DNA of 64,000 nucleotides, from assembly GCA_020524525.2 (NCBI GenBank), contig CP129018.1:2360115-2424114 (forward strand), written 5' to 3'. The notes beneath the pieces are model-generated. The model saw only the letters and a list, made by a program, of their open reading frames with translations. It had not been told where the DNA came from and made no database searches. The translations under genes were made by a program, and so were the position numbers. Origin of the DNA: Bacillus tianshenii. GTDB lineage: Bacteria; Bacillota; Bacilli; Bacillales; Bacillaceae_N. This document shows positions 27,059-35,448 of this stretch, piece by piece (within the stretch, counting starts at the first letter, position 1; each line of letters opens with the position of its first letter).

Positions 27059-29326
27059 CTACAGCTTTCGAATTGCATAATTAAAGAAGTCTTGGGAAGC
27101 GTACGTTTGAATGTTTTTTCGAAGCTTTTCAATTGAGTCAACATCCGCAACATTTTTTACATTTAAATATAGATTTTCGATTTTAATAGTCTCTCCTTGC
27201 TGACCGCCAATAAAAGTTTTGGTAACAGGACCTGTGTTTTTTGTAGGATTGGTTTCTCTTCCGATGTTTGATCGCATAACTTGTCCTCTTTGCTTGCCTT
27301 TATCGATTATAGATGGGATAGCCAGATTAGATAACTCTGTTGCATTCGCCATTTTTTCTGCAGCTTGCCCGATTTTAGGCAAGTACCTGGTCATCCCAAC
27401 CTCTAGCCCTTCACCTAAAAATCCACCGTATTCCACAAACACCTTAGACGGAGAAGCAATTCCTAACTTTTTCTTGAAGAATCCCATCACATTGTCCGCA
27501 ACATCTGAAATAGCCTCTCTTGCCGCTTTTACTTTTGATTGAATCCCTTTCACTAATCCATTTACAACCTCGGCTCCTTTTTGAAAAAACTTTCCACTAA
27601 AGCTACCAATGATGTTAAGCATTTGTTGGAATTTTCGCCTTACATTATTCGCTGCATTTGCTAAGGCTCTTCCTACATCATTTGCGAATCTTCGAAATCG
27701 ATTACCTAATCTTTGTGTTGCCCTCGAGATTTTATTCCAGTTTCGAACAACTAATACAACAAGTCCTACTACAGCCCCAACAATGAGTGCTATTGCAATA
27801 GTCCAAGGGTTTGTAAGTAATGGTATTAACATGCCTGCAAATCTAGCTAAAAAACCGCTTAACCTACCAAATATCCCAAAAACATTTCCAAGAACAGAAG
27901 GGGTTTTCCCTATTATTTGTCCAAACTTTGAAGCAGCTCCACCGGCTTTTGAGAATGCGCCAATAACTTTTCCAATTACTGACGGAATACCGCCCATAAA
28001 CTGTGAAAGTATAGAAAAAAGCGTGAATATATTTCCGATTGAGCCAGCCAATGTCCCAATAATCATTAAGAGAGGTCCAATTGCAGCTGCAAACGCACCC
28101 CATTTCACGATATTTTTCTGTTGTTCAGAAGTAAGTGAATTAAACCACCCTGATAACAACTGAATTTTTTCCGATATAACTGGAAGCCACTGTTCAGCAA
28201 TATCAAGAAGAACTTCTCCAAGAGGTATCAAGGCTTCTTTAGCATCCCCTATGACTCTTCTCATTCGTGCAGGAAATGCCTCTTTAATTGCCTCTCCTGC
28301 TTTGTCTGCAGCTCCCTCATACCCTTCAAGGCCACCTTGAACTTCAGCGAAAAACGTCGTAAATTCTGGACCTAAATCTTCTAGGGGTGTTCCCATCAAG
28401 GCAATTGCCAACGCGTCACGTTCTGCTTGGTCTTCAATAGCTGCCAATGAGGCCATGACGGTAGCAAACGCAGCATTCGATTCTTCTCCGCCACTCCGAA
28501 TTTGCTCCATTACTTTTTCTGCTGGCAGGCCGAGGGCTTCCAAAGCCTCAATGCTGTCTTTTCTTCCTTCTTCACCAATCAGCAAAAATGTTTCTTTTGC
28601 AGTATCTCCAAGCTTGTCTAGTGACCAAACGCCCTTTTCAGCACCCTTTACAAAGATGTTCATCATTTCTTCTGATGTATAGCCAAGTGCCTTGAACTGT
28701 GGAGCATATTCAGAAATAGAGTCCATTAATTCGTCGCTAAAATCAGCTCCGTTTTGAATGGCATATGTCATCATATCAAAAGCTTTTTTACTATCATCGC
28801 CAAAAGTGGTCATTAATTGTTTTGCTGCTCTAAGAGTGCTGTTAATGTCTTGATCGAACTTTTGCTCGAGCATCACGGCATTACGAGTAATTTCCTCAAG
28901 CTCGGCTTCGTCCTTAATATCCTTAAAAAGCTGTTTTGTTGTAATCAATGCATTAGCAACTTGCTCCTGGGACTCACCAAAACCCTCATAGAAAACGTTT
29001 TGGACCGACTTCGCCAAAGATTCAGCTTCCGCTTTAACAACTCCTGTTTGCGCTTGAATATCTGCGACAAGGTTTTCGTATTCCATCGCAGCACTTACGG
29101 CTAAACCACCAATGCCGACAATAGGTGCTGTTATCCCAGCAGCTAGATTCCCTCCGACATCCTGAAAGTTTTGCCCGATGTCATTAAATTTATTTCCAAG
29201 CTCATTAAATGAACGTCCGACACTTTCAGCAGCTTGCGCTGCTCGAGATTCAATTCTCCCGATTTCTCGAATGGCCCCAGCATGTTCGATGACAATGCGA
29301 CCGACTAGATCAAACAATTCAATCAC
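27059..29326 (-). CDS. Tail tape measure protein
   Basis: This protein sets tail length and helps DNA ejection. It has an N-terminal helical tape domain with FNELGNKFNDIGQNFQDVGG and the TP901-type core (GYTSEEMMNIFVKGAEKGVW, LMGTPLEDLGPEF). Long hydrophobic segments occur around residues 395-440 and 495-530 (TIAIALIVGAVVGLVVLVV). The tail-associated GKKLGIASPSKVFVEYG-like pattern appears as KKLGIASPSKVFVEYGG. GTG 29326 has GGTGGTG ahead and is preferred to TTG 29341. At 755 aa it predicts a tail of about 110 nm at 0.15 nm per residue (rule of thumb). Confidence 0.9.
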   Translation of the reverse strand: MIELFDLVGRIVIEHAGAIREIGRIESRAAQAAESVGRSFNELGNKFNDIGQNFQDVGGNLAAGITAPIVGIGGLAVSAAMEYENLVADIQAQTGVVKAEAESLAKSVQNVFYEGFGESQEQVANALITTKQLFKDIKDEAELEEITRNAVMLEQKFDQDINSTLRAAKQLMTTFGDDSKKAFDMMTYAIQNGADFSDELMDSISEYAPQFKALGYTSEEMMNIFVKGAEKGVWSLDKLGDTAKETFLLIGEEGRKDSIEALEALGLPAEKVMEQIRSGGEESNAAFATVMASLAAIEDQAERDALAIALMGTPLEDLGPEFTTFFAEVQGGLEGYEGAADKAGEAIKEAFPARMRRVIGDAKEALIPLGEVLLDIAEQWLPVISEKIQLLSGWFNSLTSEQQKNIVKWGAFAAAIGPLLMIIGTLAGSIGNIFTLFSILSQFMGGIPSVIGKVIGAFSKAGGAASKFGQIIGKTPSVLGNVFGIFGRLSGFLARFAGMLIPLLTNPWTIAIALIVGAVVGLVVLVVRNWNKISRATQRLGNRFRRFANDVGRALANAANNVRRKFQQMLNIIGSFSGKFFQKGAEVVNGLVKGIQSKVKAAREAISDVADNVMGFFKKKLGIASPSKVFVEYGGFLGEGLEVGMTRYLPKIGQAAEKMANATELSNLAIPSIIDKGKQRGQVMRSNIGRETNPTKNTGPVTKTFIGGQQGETIKIENLYLNVKNVADVDSIEKLRKNIQTYASQDFFNYAIRKL

Positions 29327-29735
29327 GATTGTCACCACCAATCATACGTAATATATTTTGAGCTTTATCAATAGCTTCTTTAGCAGTTATTTCTTCCTCT
29401 TGATAAGAGCCGAGTCCAACACCATTCAAATATTCTTCATATTCCATCGGCTCGCCGTCAAAGATGCCAATAATCATATTCCGAATTTGCCAACCAAGAA
29501 ATGCTGTCTTTGCATACTCATTTTTTTCTTCTTCATGCTTCCACTCGGAAATGTCCTGAAAAAGCTGCATCAATCGTGCATACGGCAATATATCAAGTAC
29601 GTATTCATCGGTCCATCCATACCGTCCTTGGACTAAGTCTACTGCTTTTCTTACAGTGCGCTCGCTTTGTTCGCTATAGTCGCTCCCGTTCTTTTCTGAA
29701 CGCTCATTTTGTCCATCATGGCGTTCACTTTGCTG
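29319..29735 (-). CDS. Tail assembly chaperone GT, C-terminal part made by -1 frameshift
   Basis: After the slip at 29735-29741 the -1 frame reads QQSERHDGQNERSEK and runs without a stop through RKAVDLVQGRYGWTDEYVLD and PYARLMQLFQDISEW to 29319. This is the T domain joined to protein G in siphovirus tail assembly. The fusion would be 261 residues (123 from frame 0 plus 138). An independent start at 29588 (89 aa) is conceivable, but no ribosome site is seen and the sequence before it is clearly coding. The end overlaps the tape measure start. Confidence 0.8.
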   Translation of the reverse strand, partial: QQSERHDGQNERSEKNGSDYSEQSERTVRKAVDLVQGRYGWTDEYVLDILPYARLMQLFQDISEWKHEEEKNEYAKTAFLGWQIRNMIIGIFDGEPMEYEEYLNGVGLGSYQEEEITAKEAIDKAQNILRMIGGDNRD

Positions 29736-30103
29736 AAAAAAGCCTTCATGTCGTTCCCTTCAAATACAGTTTGAAGTACATCGATTAGAGCGTCTGCCGG
29801 CATTTCTTCAAACTCTTCAACCTTCACTCCGATCTTGCTTGCAGCAAACTCCATAACTTCATTTTCAATGCGAGTTATATTTGAAACTAGTTTAAACCCT
29901 ACTATTTTATAGTCGATCGAGCCTTTACCCGCAGGATCTTCACCATCTTTTTTACTTTGCTGCATCATACTTGCAAACTCACCTAATCCTAGCTTTGAAA
30001 TCATGCGAACAAAGCGAAAAACATCCCGCGTTGAGAGACGTTTCACTTTGTATTCAGTTCCATCGATTGTGACCTTATCTCCCTCATTGAGTAATTCTTC
30101 CAT
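29651..30103 (-). CDS. Tail assembly chaperone G
   Basis: The 150-residue product coats the tape measure protein with GT during tail assembly. It is a small acidic-to-neutral protein beginning MEELLNEGDKVTIDGTEYKV, upstream of the tape measure gene and downstream of the major tail protein, the standard order. A fraction of ribosomes should shift to -1 at TTTTTTC inside codons 121-123; the unshifted product continues 27 residues further. Confidence 0.85.
   Translation of the reverse strand: MEELLNEGDKVTIDGTEYKVKRLSTRDVFRFVRMISKLGLGEFASMMQQSKKDGEDPAGKGSIDYKIVGFKLVSNITRIENEVMEFAASKIGVKVEEFEEMPADALIDVLQTVFEGNDMKAFFSKVNAMMDKMSVQKRTGATIANKASAL
29735..29741 (-). other. -1 ribosomal frameshift site TTTTTTC
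   Basis: In the frame of gene G the bases read GCT TTT TTC, so T TTT TTC forms a X XXY YYZ slippery heptamer. The -1 frame is open from here to the GT stop at 29319 and encodes a recognisable T domain. This is the typical tail-chaperone frameshift of long-tailed phages. Confidence 0.8.
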
Positions 30104-30117
30104 CTTAATCCCTCCAA

Positions 30118-30150
30118 ATAAAAAAGACTTGCTAAACGCAAGCCTTTTAA
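30118..30150 (-). terminator. Terminator after the major tail protein
   Basis: Minus-strand AAGGCTTGC-GTTTA-GCAAGTCTT (one mismatch) followed by TTTTATTT. It falls between the abundant major tail protein and the tail chaperones, which would lower expression of the distal genes. Confidence 0.8.
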
Positions 30151-30159
30151 TCTTTTAAA

Positions 30160-31002
30160 TTATGGATTTACAGTGTATAAGAACGAGGCGACCATTGAGG
30201 TATCCGCCCCAACTACAGCAATAGCTTTAATTGTCGCTGTTGCTGTCAAATTAATAGGGGTCCCGCTATATAGTGTTCCTGTACTTGGCGTTGGTATACT
30301 TCCGTCTGTCGTGTAGTATATTTCTGCTGTCGGGTCTGTATGAAGCAATTCAACATCAACTGACGTTGTATGCGTTGTTCCGCCTGTAGGGTTAGCTGTA
30401 GGCATTGCAACAGGACTTCCGCCTTTAGGATACAAAATATAAAAAGGGATTGTTGTTGGTGCATCTTCTGTGTAACGTGATTCAAATTCTGCTTTTAACA
30501 CCACATCATCTTTGCCCGTTCCAAACGGCAAATTAAATGCATCGATACATCGAGCGCGCTCCAACACAATAATAACTGGAATAGACTTCCCGGTAATCTC
30601 ACCTACCAACGCGAGATTTTGAGCAGATGTTGGGGCAATCTCACCGTTGTGCTTAATAATGTCATAATCTGTATCATGAGTTTGAGCATTGAAAGATGGT
30701 AATTTCAAAAGAAGGTTATCGCGACTAATTTCAAGCAAGTTTGTCGAGACCTTGGCCACAGCTTTTATCAGCCATTCTGCACCTTCTACCGGTCCAAGCG
30801 TACCATCAATCTCAGCAACATGATATTCAATATCCATATTAACTTCATTACCGCCTTTTGTGGCGCCTAGCAGTTCTCCCCATGTTGACTCATCGTTTAC
30901 TTTAAAGGCAGACAAATCAAAGTTTTTGTATAGAGCGCCAGGGCCAATCATCAGACGCTTGGTAGAACCACTTCTTAGGCCTGAACGATATTTATATGAC
31001 AT
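30160..31002 (-). CDS. Major tail protein with C-terminal chitobiase-type domain
   Basis: Tail tube subunit. Residues 1-200 form the tube domain (ELLGATKGGNEVNMDIEYHV; VPVIIVLERAR-like strand). Residues about 210-280 are a separate CHB_HEX_C_1-type domain: SVDVELLHTDPTAEIYYTTDG, then TPINLTATATIKAIAV. Such domains project from the tail shaft and may bind wall sugars. It is followed by a strong terminator, fitting a highly expressed gene. Confidence 0.88.
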   Translation of the reverse strand: MSYKYRSGLRSGSTKRLMIGPGALYKNFDLSAFKVNDESTWGELLGATKGGNEVNMDIEYHVAEIDGTLGPVEGAEWLIKAVAKVSTNLLEISRDNLLLKLPSFNAQTHDTDYDIIKHNGEIAPTSAQNLALVGEITGKSIPVIIVLERARCIDAFNLPFGTGKDDVVLKAEFESRYTEDAPTTIPFYILYPKGGSPVAMPTANPTGGTTHTTSVDVELLHTDPTAEIYYTTDGSIPTPSTGTLYSGTPINLTATATIKAIAVVGADTSMVASFLYTVNP

Positions 31003-31015
31003 TTATTTCCCTCCT

Positions 31016-31402
31016 TTACAGTTCGTAACGAATGATAAACTTTACATTTAGCCCGAAAACGCTAGGGTCTTGCGATTCAATAGGTGTTGCTCGATCTAAG
31101 ATAGAAATAATTCCGTCTGGCATGAGCCTGCGCCTATGAAGAAGATCTTTCAGTCTTTTATAAATAGCATAGACCGTTGATTTATTATTCTCTGCAAAAA
31201 CATCAATTGAAAGCACTAATCGATTCAAAAGCTCATTCGCTTCCTGTGTATCAGACTCATTCCGCATCACAATATATGGCATATTCATTTTTTTCGGTGC
31301 ATTTTCCTGAGCGATAGCCCTGAATCCTTTGTACGTAGAAAGGAGCGTTGCTAATAACATGTCATTTTCAAGAATACCTTGAATGCGATCGATTACATTC
31401 AT
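31016..31402 (-). CDS. Tail completion/terminator protein
   Basis: A 128-residue protein with DRIQGILENDMLLATLLSTY and a C-terminal GLNVKFIIRYEL strand, like the DUF3168/gp17-type tail terminators that cap the tail tube. Order (HK97 gp10-like, then this, then major tail protein) supports the call. It overlaps the previous gene by 4 bp. Confidence 0.75.
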   Translation of the reverse strand: MNVIDRIQGILENDMLLATLLSTYKGFRAIAQENAPKKMNMPYIVMRNESDTQEANELLNRLVLSIDVFAENNKSTVYAIYKRLKDLLHRRRLMPDGIISILDRATPIESQDPSVFGLNVKFIIRYEL

Positions 31403-31836
31403 CTTCGACCACCTACAATTTGTTTGATTTCTTCTCTTTTTTCTTCGAAAGTCGGCTTTAAATATGGTCTAGGTGCTTGATTATAGCGCCTTCCAGCAGC
31501 ATCTACACCTACAAACCCAAATTCAAGCCGACGGGCATAGGGAACGCCGCGTGGACCTACCATTCCAACGAAACGATCTGGTAGTTGTTCAATTTCAAAG
31601 GAAATTGAACTTCTTAACTGCCCAAATAAAACTGCAGGCGGATCGCCTTCTGCCGAAGCAGTATGCCTCCGGTTTCTTGTACCAGGTACTTTATATTCAT
31701 TGCCTGCTCCAGGCTTACTAAGTTTATCGATTACAGCATTTCTGACATGCAACAGCGCTCTGGTAAGATTTTCTTGTTCGAGCGCCTGTATGTCTTGCTG
31801 CGCTTGGCGAAAATAACTTCGAAATTCCATACCCAT
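31399..31836 (-). CDS. HK97 gp10-like tail-component protein
   Basis: The family occupies the neck between connector and tail. Here ARRLEFGFVGVDAAGRRYNQ and PYLKPTFEEKREEI are the characteristic C-terminal gp10 motif (E-x-G ... P-x-P-F-x-P-A-like). Start at ATG 31836 with GTGGGTG ahead; a GTG at 31848 is an alternative. Order in the connector block agrees. Confidence 0.85.
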   Translation of the reverse strand: MGMEFRSYFRQAQQDIQALEQENLTRALLHVRNAVIDKLSKPGAGNEYKVPGTRNRRHTASAEGDPPAVLFGQLRSSISFEIEQLPDRFVGMVGPRGVPYARRLEFGFVGVDAAGRRYNQAPRPYLKPTFEEKREEIKQIVGGRR

Positions 31837-31840
31837 AATG

Positions 31841-32242
31841 TCACCCACTTTCCTTAATGACCAACACTACTTTTCTGATTTCAAAGTTTAAGTTCAATCT
31901 CTCCAAGGGTACTTCATAATGATGGCCGACATGTGATGGGTCTCTTGGCTCACTTTTAACTTCATAAAGTTTACCGTTATGAACAATACGGTCATTAGGT
32001 TCGATATCTTCCGGTAAACAGTAGAGAGTAAATACTGGTGTAAATTGCTGTTGTTCGTATTGTTTGACCTCATCATTTTTAGGTGTGCTTGTAGAAATAC
32101 GACACTGGATATCCTTTTTGTGAACGAACTCTTCTTTCCATTCGTAGCCGTCGCGATATTCTTCTTCTCTAAAAACTGCTGCCGTATGAATCAATTGCTT
32201 CTTAAAACGTCGCTGACTTTTTCGGCTTGGTCTAGTCTTCAT
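31841..32242 (-). CDS. Head-tail adaptor / head closure protein
   Basis: A 133-residue basic protein whose middle reads FTPVFTLYCLPEDIEPNDRIVHNGKLYEV, cut here for length: the pattern 'DRIVHNGKLYEV' is typical of head-tail joining proteins. It lies between the gp6-like connector and the gp10-like protein and overlaps the former by 4 bp. Confidence 0.8.
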   Translation of the reverse strand: MKTRPSRKSQRRFKKQLIHTAAVFREEEYRDGYEWKEEFVHKKDIQCRISTSTPKNDEVKQYEQQQFTPVFTLYCLPEDIEPNDRIVHNGKLYEVKSEPRDPSHVGHHYEVPLERLNLNFEIRKVVLVIKESG

Positions 32243-32817
32243 ATTGGATATCTCCTATATCGTTCAAGGACAGACTTAACAGTATCAGTAATCCCTCCAA
32301 CACCAATTGTTGATATTTTTGCGTATGACACCGACCAATCACCGATTTTTTCACTCGTAACCTGCTCATCTTCTTTACCTTCTTCATCAAAAAAGACGCT
32401 GCCGATTAGTTGTAGGCAAGCGTCTTCTAAATCATATGGCAATGTCCGAACATTTTCGGTATCGTTTGGCAGTACATAACCAGCCGTATATTCAACCACA
32501 GTGTCTTCCTTCCACTCAGCTTTGCGGTAAAGCATCCCTTCTTCTTTCATGAGAGTGACGTTAGTGTTTGTTTCACCATCAATTGAAAAAACATCTTGGA
32601 CAGGATATTGCTTTAACAACAGCATATTTGTATGTGTTGCTTGAGCTACTTCTGTATGTTGCTGCAGCTTGAACTTTCGATTGCAATAGCCTTCAATAGT
32701 AGAAGAAGCAACGTTAATAGCACGCTCAATCAATTGATTTGGTACATTGTCTTCTTCATAGATACCTAGATAAGATATGGCTGTTGCAACGGTTGTTAGT
32801 GCGTTAGCAGAGAGCAT
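32239..32817 (-). CDS. Head-tail connector protein, gp6 type
   Basis: Forms the ring under the portal. The helical N-terminus (SYLGIYEEDNVPNQLIERAI) with NVASSTIEGYCNRKF is the gp6/phi-ETA connector pattern. YDLEDACLQLIGSVFFDEE follows. Length 192 aa. It overlaps the upstream gene by a single base. Confidence 0.88.
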   Translation of the reverse strand: MLSANALTTVATAISYLGIYEEDNVPNQLIERAINVASSTIEGYCNRKFKLQQHTEVAQATHTNMLLLKQYPVQDVFSIDGETNTNVTLMKEEGMLYRKAEWKEDTVVEYTAGYVLPNDTENVRTLPYDLEDACLQLIGSVFFDEEGKEDEQVTSEKIGDWSVSYAKISTIGVGGITDTVKSVLERYRRYPI

Positions 32818-33233
32818 TAAGACTGTTCCCTTTGCATCGCAGATCGATATTCAAATTCTTCAATTGCGCTCAAGTCAACCGTTAACTGCAATGAATGAGT
32901 AAAGATGCTATTCTTTAGTATTCGCAAATAATCAGTGACGTGACAAGTCAGAACCTGTTCATCTAAAAATATTTTAACCATTTCTTCAACCATCTGATTG
33001 TCATGACGAAAGTTTGCTACACCTAAACGAACGCTGATATTGCTGATATGCTTTTCAACCAGTTCAATTGCATCATAAGCTTCAAAATAGGTCGGTTGAA
33101 ACTTCTTAATCACGTTTTCAAGCTTTAAAAAAACTTTCTTTTCCTCATCGGTCGGCTCTCCAGAAAAATTAACTACATGATCCGATTCATTTGGCGATGC
33201 AACAAAACTAAACTCACGATAGTTTGCGTTCAT
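32817..33233 (-). CDS. Hypothetical head-region protein, 138 aa
   Basis: Not recognised. Mostly alpha-helical and soluble (PTYFEAYDAIELVEKHISNI). The ATG at 33233 follows GGGAGG; a longer frame upstream overlaps the neighbouring small gene and is unlikely. The position between capsid and connector genes suggests a head-completion or decoration role. Confidence 0.65.
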   Translation of the reverse strand: MNANYREFSFVASPNESDHVVNFSGEPTDEEKKVFLKLENVIKKFQPTYFEAYDAIELVEKHISNISVRLGVANFRHDNQMVEEMVKIFLDEQVLTCHVTDYLRILKNSIFTHSLQLTVDLSAIEEFEYRSAMQREQS

Positions 33234-33243
33234 TTTTCCTCCC

Positions 33244-33435
33244 TCACTTCTTTTCTTCCGGACCATCAACTTTAGTAGCCTTCGGTCCTGGTCGTTTTCG
33301 ACCGGATCCTTTTTCAACCTCGGCAATTCCAGATTCAATCCACTGTTCCGCGGTCTTATCATCAACATCAATAACAGCGCCGGGCTTTTTAGTTCCCGAT
33401 GCTGTCATAATGCCCGCTTTTAATTTAATTTTCAT
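33244..33435 (-). CDS. Small head-region protein, 63 aa
   Basis: Starts MKIKLKAGIMTASGTKKPGA with a Lys-rich tail (GRKRPGPKATKVDGPEEKK). Similar small proteins follow the major capsid gene in many Bacillus prophages, but the role is unknown to me. It overlaps the capsid gene stop by 1 bp. Confidence 0.7.
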   Translation of the reverse strand: MKIKLKAGIMTASGTKKPGAVIDVDDKTAEQWIESGIAEVEKGSGRKRPGPKATKVDGPEEKK

Positions 33436-34697
33436 TACGCACCAGCAACCTTCAAGACACGAATTGCCTTTGGACGAACAACACCGCCACCGACACGGCG
33501 CTTGTATTTGAAACCAATCAAGCCGTCTTCAATGTAAAGCTCATTCAAACGTGTGATAGAACCACCTTTACGATCAACAATACGATAACCAGCATTATAA
33601 TCACCAAACGTAGCGATTTCAGATTCGTTTGCCACAGTGTCAAAATCATCCTGCGTATAAATTGGCTTGCCAAGGAAAGTGTTTGGCGTGCCAGCTTGTA
33701 CGCTAGGCTGCCATAGGTAGTCACCTTGACTATTTTTGAGCGTGCGTAACATCATTTCCGTCTGAGAATGTACGACATACGAACCGTTTCGACGATACTG
33801 TGTAGGTACGTCATACATCAATTTAATGAAATCATCAATTGTAGCTGTACCAACCCCTGCAGTCACAGTACGCTGAACATTTGAATTAACCAGGATTCCT
33901 TCAGGCTGCTCGTTTGAGTGTCCAGTACCTTTTAAGAATGCTGTATCCTCTGCTTCAGCAAATGCACGGTTGAACGAAGATGCCATGAACTGCTGAAGGT
34001 TTAAATCAGTGTCTTCCAGCTCGTCCTCACCGATTTTGGTCAGGCCGAGTACGTCTTCGACATAAATCCATTCTTCATCCGGAGTCATATCGCTTTCAAA
34101 GTCTGCTAGTTTCTTTGTAGATGACGTTTCAAGCTTACCCCATCCTACAGATACTTCTGTCATTGAACGGCGGCGAATTCGGTCACGGTTGGTAGGGCGA
34201 ACCGAAGCAAGTTGACGGAATACCGTCAATTTCGGAAGCTCGCGATAAATCTCTGCGTCCAGTGCTTCAGGTACAATAATTTGGCCTGTTGTGTCTTCCA
34301 CAAGCGCCTTGCGTTCTTCCGGTGACATTCCACCTTTTCCTTCACGCAGGAATTTAAAGAAAGACTTTTGCTGCTCTGGTGTCAACTTTCCTTCCTCTGG
34401 ATTTTGTGCTGGGTCGTGGTCTGGTTGAAATTTTCGATTCATTTTTGTTTCAGCTTGGTCGAGACGTTCTTTCAATTCGTTGAGCGTCTGATTGATGGTG
34501 TTAATTTTATTTTTCGTTTCCTGCGTCGCATCACCAAACTTTTTAATTTCATCAGCCTGCTTATCACCAGCTGCTTTAAGCTCCGTGAACGCTTCTTGAA
34601 TTTGTGTAGCAAGTTCCTTAGTGCCACTGTCTCCGTTGAAATATTGAATATTTAAGTTTAATGGCCATTGAACTGCCTTTTTTTCTTTCATTGCCAT
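33435..34697 (-). CDS. Major capsid protein, HK97 family
   Basis: Builds the icosahedral head. The first 120 residues are a coiled-coil delta domain (AFTELKAAGDKQADEIKKFG) that works as a scaffold and is cut off by the prohead protease encoded upstream. The HK97-fold domain has VPEALDAEIYRELPKLTVFR, ELEDTDLNLQQFMASSFNRA and a C-terminal KYKRRVGGGVVRPKAIRVLK. Length 420 aa fits phi-type siphoviruses. Confidence 0.95.
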   Translation of the reverse strand: MAMKEKKAVQWPLNLNIQYFNGDSGTKELATQIQEAFTELKAAGDKQADEIKKFGDATQETKNKINTINQTLNELKERLDQAETKMNRKFQPDHDPAQNPEEGKLTPEQQKSFFKFLREGKGGMSPEERKALVEDTTGQIIVPEALDAEIYRELPKLTVFRQLASVRPTNRDRIRRRSMTEVSVGWGKLETSSTKKLADFESDMTPDEEWIYVEDVLGLTKIGEDELEDTDLNLQQFMASSFNRAFAEAEDTAFLKGTGHSNEQPEGILVNSNVQRTVTAGVGTATIDDFIKLMYDVPTQYRRNGSYVVHSQTEMMLRTLKNSQGDYLWQPSVQAGTPNTFLGKPIYTQDDFDTVANESEIATFGDYNAGYRIVDRKGGSITRLNELYIEDGLIGFKYKRRVGGGVVRPKAIRVLKVAGA

Positions 34698-34721
34698 TCA
34701 TATTTCCTCCTTATTTTTCAC

Positions 34722-34760
34722 AAAATAAAAAGCCTTACTGCATTGATTTAGCGTAGGCTT
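34722..34760 (-). terminator. Terminator between protease and capsid genes
   Basis: Minus-strand AAGCCTAC...GTAAGGCTT hairpin followed by TTTATTTT, starting in the last codons of the protease gene. The stem is imperfect, so it is probably leaky. Confidence 0.55.
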
Positions 34761-35448
34761 TCATTTCATCTACTATAGATTTTAGTTGCTTTTGTTCATC
34801 TTCATTTGGCAAGTTATCAGGTTCATCTTGCGTCTGAGGTTCCGCAGCATTAATAACAGCTTGCATGGCCTCAATAGCTGTCTTTAATAATTGACGATTT
34901 TTTTCACTGAGTACACGTCCGGCTTTCACTTCTTTTTGTAGCTCATAGACCACATCTAAGTGATTCCAAACATCATCAAGAGTTTTTACTCCACTAACTA
35001 AAGCTTGGCTATTTGCTCCCCAGGTAACAAAGCTGTATTCCCATAACTTTAATTGCAATAACTCTCGAGCATTTTCACCTTTATTCCATTTATCTTTCAA
35101 AGTATTAAACCCAATTGAAGTCTCACTAATCACACCATCATTCGCAAGAATAATTAAATCATTTCCAAGTGTCGTCTTAGAAATTTTGCTAACGGTGTAC
35201 AACCCTTTGCTATCTTCTTCAATATGTTTTGGTAAACCAACTGGTGATTTAATATCATGCTGCCACAAAACTTTAATTCTACTTTTATCCTGTTTAACGG
35301 TTTGAGAAAACGCGCCTTTACGAACAATATCTCCATCTGAATCCTTAAAATCAAAGGTAGATACGTAAGCCTCAATCTCCCGTTTCTCCTCATCAACTTT
35401 AAATTCAGTTGGAAGTGACTTATACTTCAAAGTTTTCCCTCCTCTCAT
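34735..35448 (-). CDS. HK97-family prohead protease
   Basis: Cleaves the capsid scaffold domain during head maturation. The His motif is KVLWQHDIKSPVGLPK and the Ser motif GVISETSIGFNTLKD, the standard pair of the S78 herpesvirus-type fold. The C-terminal 90 residues are helical and acidic. It overlaps the portal gene by 4 bp and precedes the capsid gene, as usual. Confidence 0.93.
   Translation of the reverse strand: MRGGKTLKYKSLPTEFKVDEEKREIEAYVSTFDFKDSDGDIVRKGAFSQTVKQDKSRIKVLWQHDIKSPVGLPKHIEEDSKGLYTVSKISKTTLGNDLIILANDGVISETSIGFNTLKDKWNKGENARELLQLKLWEYSFVTWGANSQALVSGVKTLDDVWNHLDVVYELQKEVKAGRVLSEKNRQLLKTAIEAMQAVINAAEPQTQDEPDNLPNEDEQKQLKSIVDEMKAYAKSMQ

Noticed and set aside
27609-28163. 184-codon plus-strand frame
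   Set aside because: Lies wholly antisense to the tape measure gene, without ribosome site; a shadow of Ala-rich coding.
29319-29588. Independent 89-aa gene between chaperone and tape measure
   Set aside because: No ribosome site, and coding similarity extends upstream in the same frame to the slippery heptamer, so it is the frameshift extension.
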